The notes under the pieces: generated by a model | What the model saw: the letters and a program-made list of their open reading frames with translations, nothing else | Told to the model about the DNA's origin: nothing | The model's database searches: none | NCBI RefSeq assembly: GCF_029962835.1 | Contig: NC_080588.1 | Span: 68,292,501 to 68,356,500, forward strand | Origin: Magnolia sinica | Lineage: Eukaryota; Streptophyta; Magnoliopsida; Magnoliales; Magnoliaceae | Direction: 5' to 3' | Length of the DNA: 64,000 bases | Made by a program: the position numbers and the translations under genes | Part shown: one piece after another, positions 49,401 through 61,400 of the stretch | How the letters are laid out: each line of letters begins with the position of its first letter | How positions within the stretch are numbered: position 1 is the stretch's first letter

Positions 49401-52400
49401 CCCATCACCCCATTCTCAAATCTTCCATCCCATTGCTGATTTCTCCATCTTTCCCTCTCATTTGAGCCCTTTCATTCCCTTTTTGGCTCATAGTGGTGTG
49501 GAAGCTTCACCATCTTCCTATTTCTCTCTTTCTCTCATTTCTCATGGCCCTCTTTGAGATTGTGACGGCCATCTTTTCCATTTCTTCCCTTCTTTCCTTG
49601 ATGGGGAAGAAGAGAGCGCCCGTGGATGAAGCCGGGCCGAGCCGCCCAACCCGTGCACGGAGGCCGAGAGGTGCCGCCGCTAGCACGTCCGCCACGCGCG
49701 AGTTCCAGACGAGCGGGACCTCGATCCTCGAGCTCCGGTGGAGGACCTTGTTGGCGGAATTGTCACATGGAGTCTATGAGGGGCGTAGAGTCCTTTTGAG
49801 GCTCATGTTGATCCGCGGCTCTTTGGTGAGTTCTTCTTGTTGGAGCGCCTTGAAGGGGCTGGTTGGGGTCCCTTGTTCGAAGGCGAGTATCGCGCGAATG
49901 CTAGCACTGTTCGGGCCTTCTATGCCAACATTCTGGAGCCTTCGCTGGATCCTCTGCAGTTCAAGATTCCCTGTGGTAGCGGTCGAGTTGGAATTGTCAA
50001 TGTTGCTTTGATATCCCGACTCTTGAAGGTGCCACTTGGGGAAGTGCATGCCAGCGAGAAGAATGTGGACAGTGTGCGCGAGAGGGATCGTCGCACCCGA
50101 TCCTTGTGTGGTCGTCTGGTCGAATGGCAGCCGAATAGGAGTCTTTTGGCTTCTCACATGACGGACGACTTCCGTTTGCTTCACCACATCTTTACGTTCA
50201 ATGTGTATCCAGGGTGGAGCAACCGCAGCGAGTGCGCGCGCCTGATGGTGTTCTATATCGGTGGGGCGGGATGCGAAGTTGTGTGTGCCGACGTACGTCT
50301 TGCGTCCGATTATTCTCATCGCTCGTTCGAGTAGACGGACCGAGTCTCTTCCTTTGGCCGCCTCATTTGCAAGATTGCACATGAGTTTGGCTATAGGCTT
50401 GGAGCCGAGAAGCCGGTCCCTGTTCGTCATCTCAACTTGAGGACCCTTAAGCCGATGGAGGTTGGTTCTGTCGGCTTGCCTCTGAGGGTGAGGCCGGGTC
50501 TGAGAGTGATGATGAGAGTTATGCTGAAGGTGGTGCGGAGTCTGAGGAAGAAGCAGAGCAAGACGAGGAAGAGAGTGGGGCACAGGATTCGAGTGATCGC
50601 TCTCCTCCTGTGGTGCCAGAGCAGGGCGCAGAGCAGGTTGCCAGAGATGCCCGTCTTACACGGCTTGAAGAAGGGCAAGCTGCTTTACGCCAGGAGATGG
50701 TGGATCTTCGAGGCTTGGTTAAGCACAAGTTCAAGAAGATGTCCCGGACTTTGAAGTCTATCCTGTGTTGCTTGCAGGATAAGGGTGCTCCGCCTCCGTC
50801 CCCTGATTCCGACGAGTAGCATCGTCGTGGCCGTCTTTGCTTTGTTTGGTGTTTCTTTCTGTGTGTAGCCGTTGTTGGCTTGTAGTTGGAGTTGTTGTAG
50901 TGTGGTAGCTGTTAGTGGTTGTAGTAGTTGTGGTTGTTTGTAGTGTTAGATGTTGTTGTTTTCATGCTTTCCTAGTCGTGATTCATGTATTGCTGCACTA
51001 CTTGTATTGCGACGATTTTGATTAATGGAATGCATGTTGTTTGTTTTTGGAGTTGTGCTGTGATTGATCATGGAAGTGGATCGATCCGTGTTGATTTGTT
51101 AGTCGCACCGCTTTATCACTACGATGTTATTATGGGTATGGATTGGCTCACGAGGATGCGAGCTGAGATTGATTGTGAAGCGAGATCAGTGACGATCCAT
51201 GGACCTGAGGGCGAGATTGTTACTTTCCCAGTTCAGGTCAGTTACCCTATTCGTATTGATTTTTATTCTTCTCTGTTGGAGAGTTCGGCCGAGTCAGCGT
51301 TGGTTAGTAAGCCGGTAGTTCAGGAGTTTGAAGATGTGTTTGAGTCGATTCCTGGATTACCTCCTCAGCGAGAGATTGATTTTTCTATCGATCTTATGCC
51401 TAGTGCGGCGCCCATTTCTTTACCCACCTATCGGATGCCTCCGAGTGAAATGGAGGAGTTGAGGAAGCAGATAGATGGTTTGCTAGAATTGGGTTTTATT
51501 CGGCCCAGTGTGTCTCCTTGGGGAGCGCCTGTTTTGTTTGTGAAGAAGAAGGATGGTTCCTTGCGATTGTGTATTGATTATCGCAGTTGAACTTCTGGTA
51601 ATCGTGAAGAATAAGTACCCCTTGCCCGGGATTGATGATCTGTTTGATCGATTGAAGGGGGCACGTACTTTTCGAAGGTTGATCTGCATCAGGGTATCAT
51701 CAATTGCGCGTCAAGGATGGGGACGTGCGGAAGACCGCTCCAGCTCCGGTCATTATGAGTTCCTTGTGATGTCGTTCGATGGACAAACGCACCGCCGTGT
51801 TCATGGATCCGATGAACAGGGTATTTCGGCCTTTCCTGTTTCGATTCGTCATTGTATTTATTGATGACATCTTGATTTATTCGGCGAGCGGCAGAGCACG
51901 AGGAGCACTTAAGAGCGGTTTTGGGTACTCTTAGGAGCATCAGCTTTGCGCAATTCAAGAAGTGTGATTTCCGGAAAGAGGAAGTCAAGTTCCCGGGACA
52001 TGTGGTGTCCAAGGAAGGTATAGCCGTCGACCTTGCCAAGGTAGGTGCAGTACAGGAACCTGGTTCGGTTATCGAGGTGAGGAGTTTTCTTGGCCTTGCA
52101 GGATATTATCGACGCTTTATTCGGGACTTCTCGAAGATTGCCAGAACGTTGTCGCAGGTGACACGGAAGGATTTGAAGTTTGCTTGGAGTGAGCGGGCGG
52201 AGTTAGCTTTTCGAGGTGAAGGACAAGTTGACGTCCGCCCTGTGCTAGTATTGCGAGCAAGGGGTTAAGTATATTATTTATACCGACGCCTCTCGCGTTG
52301 GTCGGGTTGTGTCCTTATGCGGAAGGGACAGGGTGATTGCTTATGCTTCGCGTCGATTAAGGAAACACGAAGAGAATTACCCTACGCACGACTTGAATGG

Positions 52401-55400
52401 TCGTCATCTTCGCATTAAAGCTTTGGAGACATTACCTTTATGGTGAGGAGTTCGAGCTCTTTTGCGACCACAAGAGCCTGATGTATATCTTCACGCAGCG
52501 TGATTTGAATATGAGGCGGCGCAGGTGGATGGAAACATTGAAGGACTTCAAGTTCGATGTTTCTTACCATCCTGGTAAGGCGAACCTTGTGGCAGATGCG
52601 TTGAGTCGCAAGAAGGCTTTGGAGTTTGCGGCTCCGCTGATGATAGCAGAGTGGGAGATGTTGGAGTTCGTGCGCGATTTTGAGCAGAAGCTTACGGTGG
52701 TTGAGCCGTATGAGGTTATCGCACACATTCGTGTACAGCCCGTTATCGACGAGAGGATCGTTGCAGCTCAAGTAGATGATGAGCTCTTGGTGAAGATGAG
52801 GCAGCGGGTTGGTACAGATGAGAGCTCCGACTAGAGTGTTAGTTCTGATGGGGGCCTACGTTTTCGTGGCCGGTTATGTGTTCCTGACATCCCTGACTTG
52901 AGACGTGAGGTTCTCGAGTTAGCCCATAGTTCTAAGCTTGCGATGCATCCAGGTAGCACGAAGATGTATCAGGATATGAAGAGGTCTTATTGGTGGGACA
53001 ATATGAAGGTCCAGATTGCTGATTTTGTTTCTCGTTGTCTCACGTGCCAGCAGGTCAAGGCAGAGCATCGCCGACCTCCTGGGCTGTTGCAGCCCATGCC
53101 CATAGCTGAATGGAAGTGGGATTTCATCTCTATGGATTTTATTTCTGGGTTGCCGAGGACGAGAAAGGGATTTGACTCTATTTGGGTGATCGTCGATCGA
53201 TTAATGAAGTCGGCGCATTTCTTACCGATCAGAGTCATTTACTCTGCAGACGAGTTGGCTAGGTTGTATATCAAGGAGATAGTGCGTCTGCATGGAGTTC
53301 CCCTGGAGATTGTGTCTGATAGAGACACGCGTTTCACATCTATCTTCTGGACTCGTATCCAGGAAGCGATGGGCGTGAAATTGAAGTTCAGCATCGCGTT
53401 TCATCCGCAGACAGATGGGCAGACGGAACGTGTGAATCAAATTCTGGAAGATCTGTTTCGAGCTTGTGTTTTGTATTTCAAAGACAGTTGGGATGATTGT
53501 CTTGTATGCAGAGTTCGCGTATAATAATAGTTTCCAGGCGAGTATCGGTATGGCTCCCTTCGAGGCGTTGTATGGTCGCCGTGCAGAGCACCATTGTTGG
53601 GCCGAAATTGGTGAGCGTAGTTTGCTTGGCCCGAGTTGGTGCAGGTGACTTAGAGAAGGTTGACATCATTCGACGTCGACTTCTAGCAGCACAGAGCAAG
53701 AAGAGTTATGCCGATACGAGGCGTCGACCGCTTGAGTTCGTAGTGGGAGATCATGTTTTTCTCAAGGTCTCTCCTATGAAGGGAGTTTTGCGGTTCGGTA
53801 AGAAGGGAAGCCGACGCCGAGATTTATTGGTCCATTTCAAGTTCGGATCGAGTGGGAGCGGTAGCTTACCGCCTTGCTTTGCCCACACCTCTTGCGGGCG
53901 TGCATAACGTATTTCATATCTCTATGTTGAAGAAGTACGTTCCGATCCTTCGCATATTATCAGTTGGGAGCAAGTGCGGTTAAGTGAGGATGCCACTTAT
54001 GTACTGCGACCGACGCGTATTCTCGATAGAAAGGAGCAGGTGCTGCGTAGCAAGGTTATCCCTCTCGTGAAGGTGTTATGGTCGCATCATGGCGTAGAAG
54101 AGGCTACTTGGGAATCTGAAGCTGAGGTCAAGAAGACCTACCCTCTGATCCTCGAGGCTTATATGAAGGTATGAATTTCGAGGACGAAATTTTCTTTAAG
54201 GGGGTAGATTGTAACGACCTTGGAAATTTTTGTGCTAATCTTTCCTTAAGTAGTTGTTTTTGGGGTAATTAGCGCTTTACTTGATTGCTTGTGAAATTCG
54301 CATCAATCACTTTAAATTGTATCTGCATGGCTCTAAACGTCTTGATTAGTGAGCGCTACGTTACTCAGAATCTGGGATCCATCGCTAAATCCGGTTGTTC
54401 GGGAATTTTTAGAAGATGGATCGGACCTGGAACGCGCATCGAAAGTCCGATGGCGATGATCTTAGTATGCGGTCACGAGTTGGGCTTGATCTTCACCTCA
54501 AAAATCAAGTCGATCCGATGTTCGGTCGATTTGATTGAGTTCGGAGTGAAGAGTGTGAGAACGGTTGGAATTTAATAAGCTTTTTATGAAATCGGAGTCG
54601 GTCGCTTGCGCGATGATTTTAAGCATTCGACCGTTGGATTCTGGACCCAATTTCACCCTCCGATCAGGATGGTTGGCCCTGGCATATCCTAGTGCTTGTG
54701 GACTGATCGAGATTCCGTGACCGTTGAATTGAGTGTGGTCCGCCACGGCCGATCCACTGATCCGATCGTTACACTGACCTAGATCCATGGTCGGTGAGCT
54801 TAAGTCCGACCTTTCGTGGTTATAGGCCCACCAAGTGCTTCGTTGGATCGAGAAAGGCGTACTTTGGTTATTACCTAAGTATACCTTGACCACTGGGGTT
54901 ATTTCCATCATTTTAAGGCCTATATATAGTCCTTAAACCCTAGCTCTCATTTCCATACGAATTTTCTCTAACCCTAGCTTGGAGAGAGAGTGGAAAAGAG
55001 AGAGTTAGTGAGAGAGATTGGTTGGTGAATCATCTTGATTCTTCCTTGTTCTTCTTCACCTTTGAACCTTTGCTTTGAATCGTTCCTCTGACGATTCTGA
55101 GTTCTTTTGGGGTAAGTTAACCTAACCCTAACCTGTGTTAGAGCTTAGATTAGACTTGGTGTTGTTGTATCTCATTTCTATCCTTATTTTAGGGTATTCT
55201 TGCGCCGTTGACGAAGACAACTCGTCTAAATCAATTCGGCTATTCTTTCCTCGCTTAAGGTGCGGACTTTAAGTGTATAGGTTATGGTTTTCAAGGCTTT
55301 CAATCCCAGATTAGTGATTTATTCTTGTTATGGATGAGATTTCACATGTCAAATGTTATGTTTACATTGCTTTCGATATGCATGTGCTATATTGAGATTT

Positions 55401-58400
55401 GTGTATTCTAAGTGTATTTATAAAGTACCGTATACGTATAAAATACGCACTTATGTTTGCCATGATTATTGGTCATGTATGTATGCTAGATGCATGTATG
55501 ACAACTCCTTGATAAAAGGAATTGTCTAAGTGCATGTATTTCAACATGCGTCATGTATGTTGTTCCATGTTTGCTAAGTGTTTGTAGAAATGCATGAATG
55601 ACCTAAGTGTAACTGATTACACTAAATGCAGGCGTTGAGAAGTGATTCTCAATACTTCTATGGATGCGCATGATTTCCCTTATGCATTTACATTCCAAGT
55701 TATTTAAATTCAAGCATTCCTATGCTTACATTTATGTTAAGTTGATATTCTTCAGATGTGTATGCACCATGATTTGAGTGGTTGATTTGAGTTATTGTTC
55801 CATTACTGGTTTACATTCCATATGAATATCTGTAGTAGTGTAGGATATTTGGGACTATGCCTTAGTCCAGAAATCGGTAATTGACCCTATATTCGTGGTT
55901 GAGATTGCTTTCGCCACGTAGGACGTATTAGACGAACCCGAGCCGTATTAGAGTTGGCGGCGGTGGTTTGGCCACGCGAGTGTTTGCGCACTCTATGTCG
56001 TTCAATTCAACGTGCGCTCGTGCTAGTCGAGTTCGTCAACTAACCCGATTGTCCAGTGTATGTTAACCATGTATGGACGCCACTCTGCTTGAATCTAGGG
56101 TACCGAACTTACCAGTGAAATCCTAATAACCATGGTACTCGATCCGCTAAGACTCATGAGCCGGACCTGGTGGTATGGGACACCGTGGTCGAGCTGTCGG
56201 CCTACGCTGGGGTGACGAGCCTCCCCGTAGTGACCAGTGAGCAACTAAACTCGTGAGCCGATTATGGTGGTATGGGACACTATATTCGTGCTGTCGGCCT
56301 ACATTGATTGGTGACGAGCCCGTTGTAGGGACCTCGAGCATACCTGGATCCCACAAGGAGGTGACGAGCCGATCTGTGGAAGTAAGGGCATTAAAGTCGT
56401 GCATTGCTTGGGGACGAGCCCATTGAAACGACCACAACTAAATGATCGGATGAGATGTCTAGGGTTGACGACCATACTATCGATCACTCTTTGGAGGATG
56501 ATGAGAGGACGGTATCTTAGCTTCCCAATCGATGTATGAATTGGACTAATAACAACTTGGTAATCATATCCATGCACCGCATTTGCATGTGCTTTGTAGA
56601 TGTGGCGCACTTTGAGGCGATGTCATGCGTAACGTAAGATGAAGACGCCGAGGGTGTACGCGTGAGGGCACGCATCATATTGCATTCATACCGCATTAAC
56701 AAGAGTACTTAGGATTTATTTAATTGTCCCGCTTTATCATTCTTGTTTGATTGAACGATAAGCATGTTAACCAAAGGTGCCTTATTGTTCCACCGAGTTG
56801 ATCACTCACTCCCACGTTTCGGGCGGTGTTTCACACCCACCAGACTGTCTTAGGCCCCGATGTTGCAGATGTGGATGCGACGTCGAGGCAGAGCGGGAGC
56901 TGGATGAGGCTGCCTTCTCCTATATGCAGTTTTCTGACGGGTTCTAGCGAGCCTCGGTCTGTTGCGCGGGATCTATGGGATTACTATTTTGGGAACTGAA
57001 ATGATGTAACTTGTACTTATAAATTTTGATAAATAACACTTTTACACGATCTGGTTGTATATGTAATTCAGGGACTTACACTTGTACACATATTTTACTA
57101 TAAGTCTTCCGCTTGCTTTATTCACATATCCCTGAATCATATCTGCGTTTTGGCTTAATCTATCCCATGTTTATGTGCTAATACAGTCAACATACATCAT
57201 TCATTAATTATGTTGCATAAGTGATGTTTTGGAACTCGGGAGCTGAGTTATGCTCGACCCCCGAATTTCAGGGCGTTACACTATAGGACCTGAATAAAAT
57301 TATGTGATTAATTTTCAACTTGCAGACACCGAGATGAACCGGGCAAGCATTGAGCATCACAAACTTACTGCAATGAATTGAAAATGGAAACAACCTATAA
57401 TCACGTCAATTGCACTCACTTAGCAAAGAAACGCTTTAAAAAGAACATGCTGTTCTGCCCCATGAAGTCATCCTCTTGGTTCACAACACTGCAACAGCAT
57501 TTTCAAGTGCAAAATTAATTGGGTTGAATAAAATCAAACAGAACAAGAAATTCATGTAACCTTGACTGCAAGGTGATAATGAAAATAAGTGACAATGTCT
57601 GATGAATAATACATCTGCATTCACTATGTATTCAGTGACGCTAATATATAATTTATTGCAACTAATATATAATTGGCTGCAATATCCATAGACTTCCATG
57701 GTTCATATGAAACTTTCTACTGATGAAAGAAGTGGAAAATAAAGCACTCACTCAAGCATAGAATTCCAAATAGCTTTGTATCTTGCAGTCAGTGACACGA
57801 TTGTTTGTTCCTTCTCACGCCATTGAGGATCATTGACACCAAATGTCAATTTCACAATATCTAGACACAATATTTAGAATGAAATTATTATATGACATCA
57901 ACTGACTGAAAATATGGTTTATTTTACAGCAGGAAGATATAAGTTCTAAGAAAGTTCCTGATTTCCATAATCAGGAAAGGTATGACAAAAAAGAAGGGAA
58001 GATTTATCACTCATGAAAATTTGACATAGTAATGCAAATTAAAAGAAAGAAGGGAAAAATAAACAAGCACTGAAATAAAAATCCTGATCCAGACATAGTT
58101 AGAAAAGCAGTACTGACAAAATAAAAAATGTGTCTAGAATAGTCTGGCTTCAAGGGAAAGCATAAGAATGCAATAATATTTCCTTCTCTAAACAAAGAAG
58201 CATGAAAAAAAAAAGAGGTCTGGAATGATCTAAAGAATATGGAGGCTTGCAGACATGACAAGATATGGTTTGTTAGGAAGCCAGGGAATAGTAGAAAGAC
58301 AACTTTTTTAATTGAGATTCATGTCTCTGATGGCCAAAGCTTAACCAAACCAAGTGCATTTCGGGTGATTTCCAAGTTGATGTAGCTAGTGTTCTAAATA

Positions 58401-61400
58401 TCAGGTGATATTATCAGTATCGCCAGGCCAGCAATACCAAAACTGCTGGAATTTTAAAATTTTCCATTAATTTTTTTATATGATGACAGGGTGTCCCCAC
58501 CCCATTTTAAGGCGAGACTAATCCCTGCAGATGCACGCAATCACCTGCAAACCACATGCATCGGGTAATCCCGAGGAGGGGAATCAAACTCGCACCTATG
58601 GGGAGCAAATCAACGACGCTAGCCATTCACCCAAACCCCGTGTGATGTCTTGAGAAGAATCCCTTCTGAAAGTTCCCCGGTATCGACGATACCATCAGTA
58701 ATATCCTCGATACCAACAATAATATCCCCGATACAAGGAAAACATCCATAAATATGCAAAAAAAATCTACTTGAAATTAGAAAAGAAAAAAATCCTTTAA
58801 AAAAAAACCTAAACAATCTCCATTTTTGTGAGTTTTTTCTTAATTTTTGTTCCTTAGGTGATTTCTTTTCTTTTGTTGTTCTTCTTCTTCTTCTTCTTTT
58901 CTTTGAAAGGTTCCTTAGGAGATTTCAGTCACTCTTGGTTTTTATTGAATCAAAGTTCGGATTCAATGGAGAAATCTTGACTCGAAATAGAGATGGGTCG
59001 GAACTCAACATTGGCAAAAAATTCATAGAAACTTCCTTCTTTTTTTTTTCAAATATTAGTGTGGATTACAATGGAAATCCATGTCTAAGCATGATGCTCA
59101 TGCATTGACATGGATTTTTGGCAAAAAAAAAAAAAAAAACATTTAAGTGGAAAATGGTGGAAATTAGGGAAATCCTAATTTTTCCATTTTTATATCGAAC
59201 AATGTGTTTTACACTATTTATTAATGTAAAAAAAATTAATATATTGATGAGTGTTGGCCTAATTATTGATTGGCCACAAATTTTATATATTTATTTTGTA
59301 CTGATTTTTTTCAAAACACATGTTTCCTTTATAAAGTGGAAACTTATCATGTATAGTTGTTTTTTTTTTTTTTTTGGGGAACACTTTGATTCCTAAATGT
59401 GTAAACATGTGTCTTTTAACATCTCCTGAAGTTTCACTAAAAAATTCTACAACAAAATTTGTCAGAGTATCGACGATAATATCAGTGATACTCATACATG
59501 TTTTTGTATCCCCAATCATCGATACATGTAACGATACCAATACTCTGAATGCTGGATGTAGCAAGAGAGAAAATTGAATCCAAGTGCATGTACCAATTTG
59601 CAGTTACCTCTTCCATCTTAGATGCCACAAAATTGATAAGAAACCCCTAAGTTAAATATAAACATCCATGAGTAAATTCCTACAGCCTTCTAGTATGTTG
59701 CTACTAGAAAGATAGAAGAAAACCATCTTCTAGCTGCTAAAATTAGAAAGAAAAAAAATATAATAAAGGGAACCTCGATTAGCTTTATTTCACTCAAAAA
59801 GTATCAGAATGGTGCATGCATATGGCCTGCTATGTACTTTTAGGCCTTTGGACAATGAGAATTCCCAATTTTTGTTGAAATATATATTTTCTTACTTCTT
59901 ACCATACGCTCTAAACCTTTCCTTAACTAAGTCACTAATATGCTAAACAAGTTTGAAAGGAAAACAACCGTAAGGTCATTTCAGACCTGATGGTTTGTAT
60001 AAAAAGCGTAGAGAACTGCCTGAGTAAACTTGTGCGCCACACAGTCCAATCAGTTCTCATACAGGACCCTTCCATTGGACCGATGGGCCCCACGTTCCAA
60101 TCAGACCATTATATAGTCCATTTGATTGATCTTGTGTGGTTTACAGATCAATCAGATTATCTTTTATCAATTGGCCAGCAGTTGGGATCCACTTTTGGAC
60201 CTCTTTCTCTTCTTCAGTGTATGGATGGCCTAGATGCATCACAAGTCCATTAGCTACTTCTTAAAAACTTACTCAAGAAATCATGAAGGAAAGACATGCA
60301 GGAAAATAAATGCAACTTCTATAAAATTTTGAAATCTGATTTGAGAAAAAAAAAAACAAAAAAAAACAGCATTACAAGAAGGTCAACAAAAGCAAAGATT
60401 ATCAACATATGAACAACTGCAGTTTGGAATTGAACTTTACCTAATTAAATAAAGAAAGCATCAAGAAAAGCAATAAATTTGTTGGAAAGCACCCACCTGA
60501 AGTACCATGTATATTCTGTATTTCCGTAACACCTGTTGGTCTTAGCCGAAGTTTAACCAATCCAGTTTCAACCTGAAATCAGCCACATTTGCCAACACAA
60601 GCTACTTAGGCAACCTTATAAGACAGAGCAGTACAATTGAATCTAAAATGAATCAAAAGGAGAACCCACACTTTCACTCCATTGACTCTCAATATGAACA
60701 ATATCATCAACTGCCCATTTGCAACTAACAGGTCCATTACTTCCGTATGCATTCAAATCCTCGAGCTTAATGTAATCGGGCGAGAAAGTTAATCGAGAAT
60801 GATTCGAGAGTCTATCCCCATAAAAAAGAAAATCAGCAGTGACAATGACCTCCGCATTTATGTTCTCATTCTGCCAAGCACAGAAAAGAATAGCAGTCAA
60901 AACATAGTATGACCAAGAAAGGCAAAAGACAAACAGAAAAGAAAGATTCTCCAAGGATAGGCATTGAAGAAGATGCAACCATATGGAACTGTGAACAAAA
61001 TGCACAGAGTCCTGCCAGAATCCTAATTTTTGTGATGTTGAAGATGCACCTAATAATCGTTTTCAGCAACAGAACAATAAATTAAACAGATCAAAAAGAA
61101 AACTCATCCCTTGATAGAGTGGAATGGCAGAACAGGATCATGTGGCTGACCCCAATTAATTGGGATAAGACTTAGAGGGTGGTGTTATGATGATGATGAT
61201 GAAAAGAAAAACTAATAATCTCTTCTGTTATTTCTTGAAACGTAAAACTAATAATCTCTTCAGTTTGAATTCCTATATGTATGGCATGCCAGTGATGTCT
61301 ATTTTAAGACCACCAAGTGCCTTGCGAGCAATGTTGTTGACACTTTTCTTTATAATATCAGGGAAGAGAAGGTATCAACAAAACATTGGAAGTTGCATGA

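Larger units (their letters stand above)
45638..57280 (+). mobile_element. Full-length Ty3/Gypsy chromovirus of Tekay/Del type, gag-less, 11.6 kb
   Basis: LTRs 45638-48732 and 54210-57280 both begin TGTAACGACC and end GCGTTACA. CTATA is duplicated at 45633-45637 and 57281-57285. A tRNA primer site follows the 5' LTR and a purine tract precedes the 3' LTR. The internal 5.5 kb runs: unrelated ORF (49601-50819), protease C-terminal half, RT, RNase H, integrase and chromodomain, all in plus sense with many frameshifts. The order PR-RT-RH-INT-CHD, the long LTRs and the end [20 protein letters not shown] fit Tekay/Del. It lies antisense in a ULP2 intron. No gag zinc knuckle and no envelope gene were found. 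Confidence 0.93.

Noticed and set aside
49774-50583. 269-aa minus-strand reading inside the retrotransposon
   Set aside because: It is antisense to the accessory ORF, whose sense strand shows domain-like sequence and a proper start; the antisense has no recognisable motif.
45638-57280. Endogenous virus or pararetrovirus
   Set aside because: There are true LTRs, a DDE integrase and a chromodomain, and no envelope or movement protein.
59118-59396. 92-aa plus-strand reading rich in Lys/Phe
   Set aside because: Built on A/T homopolymers inside a TIR element; no domain.
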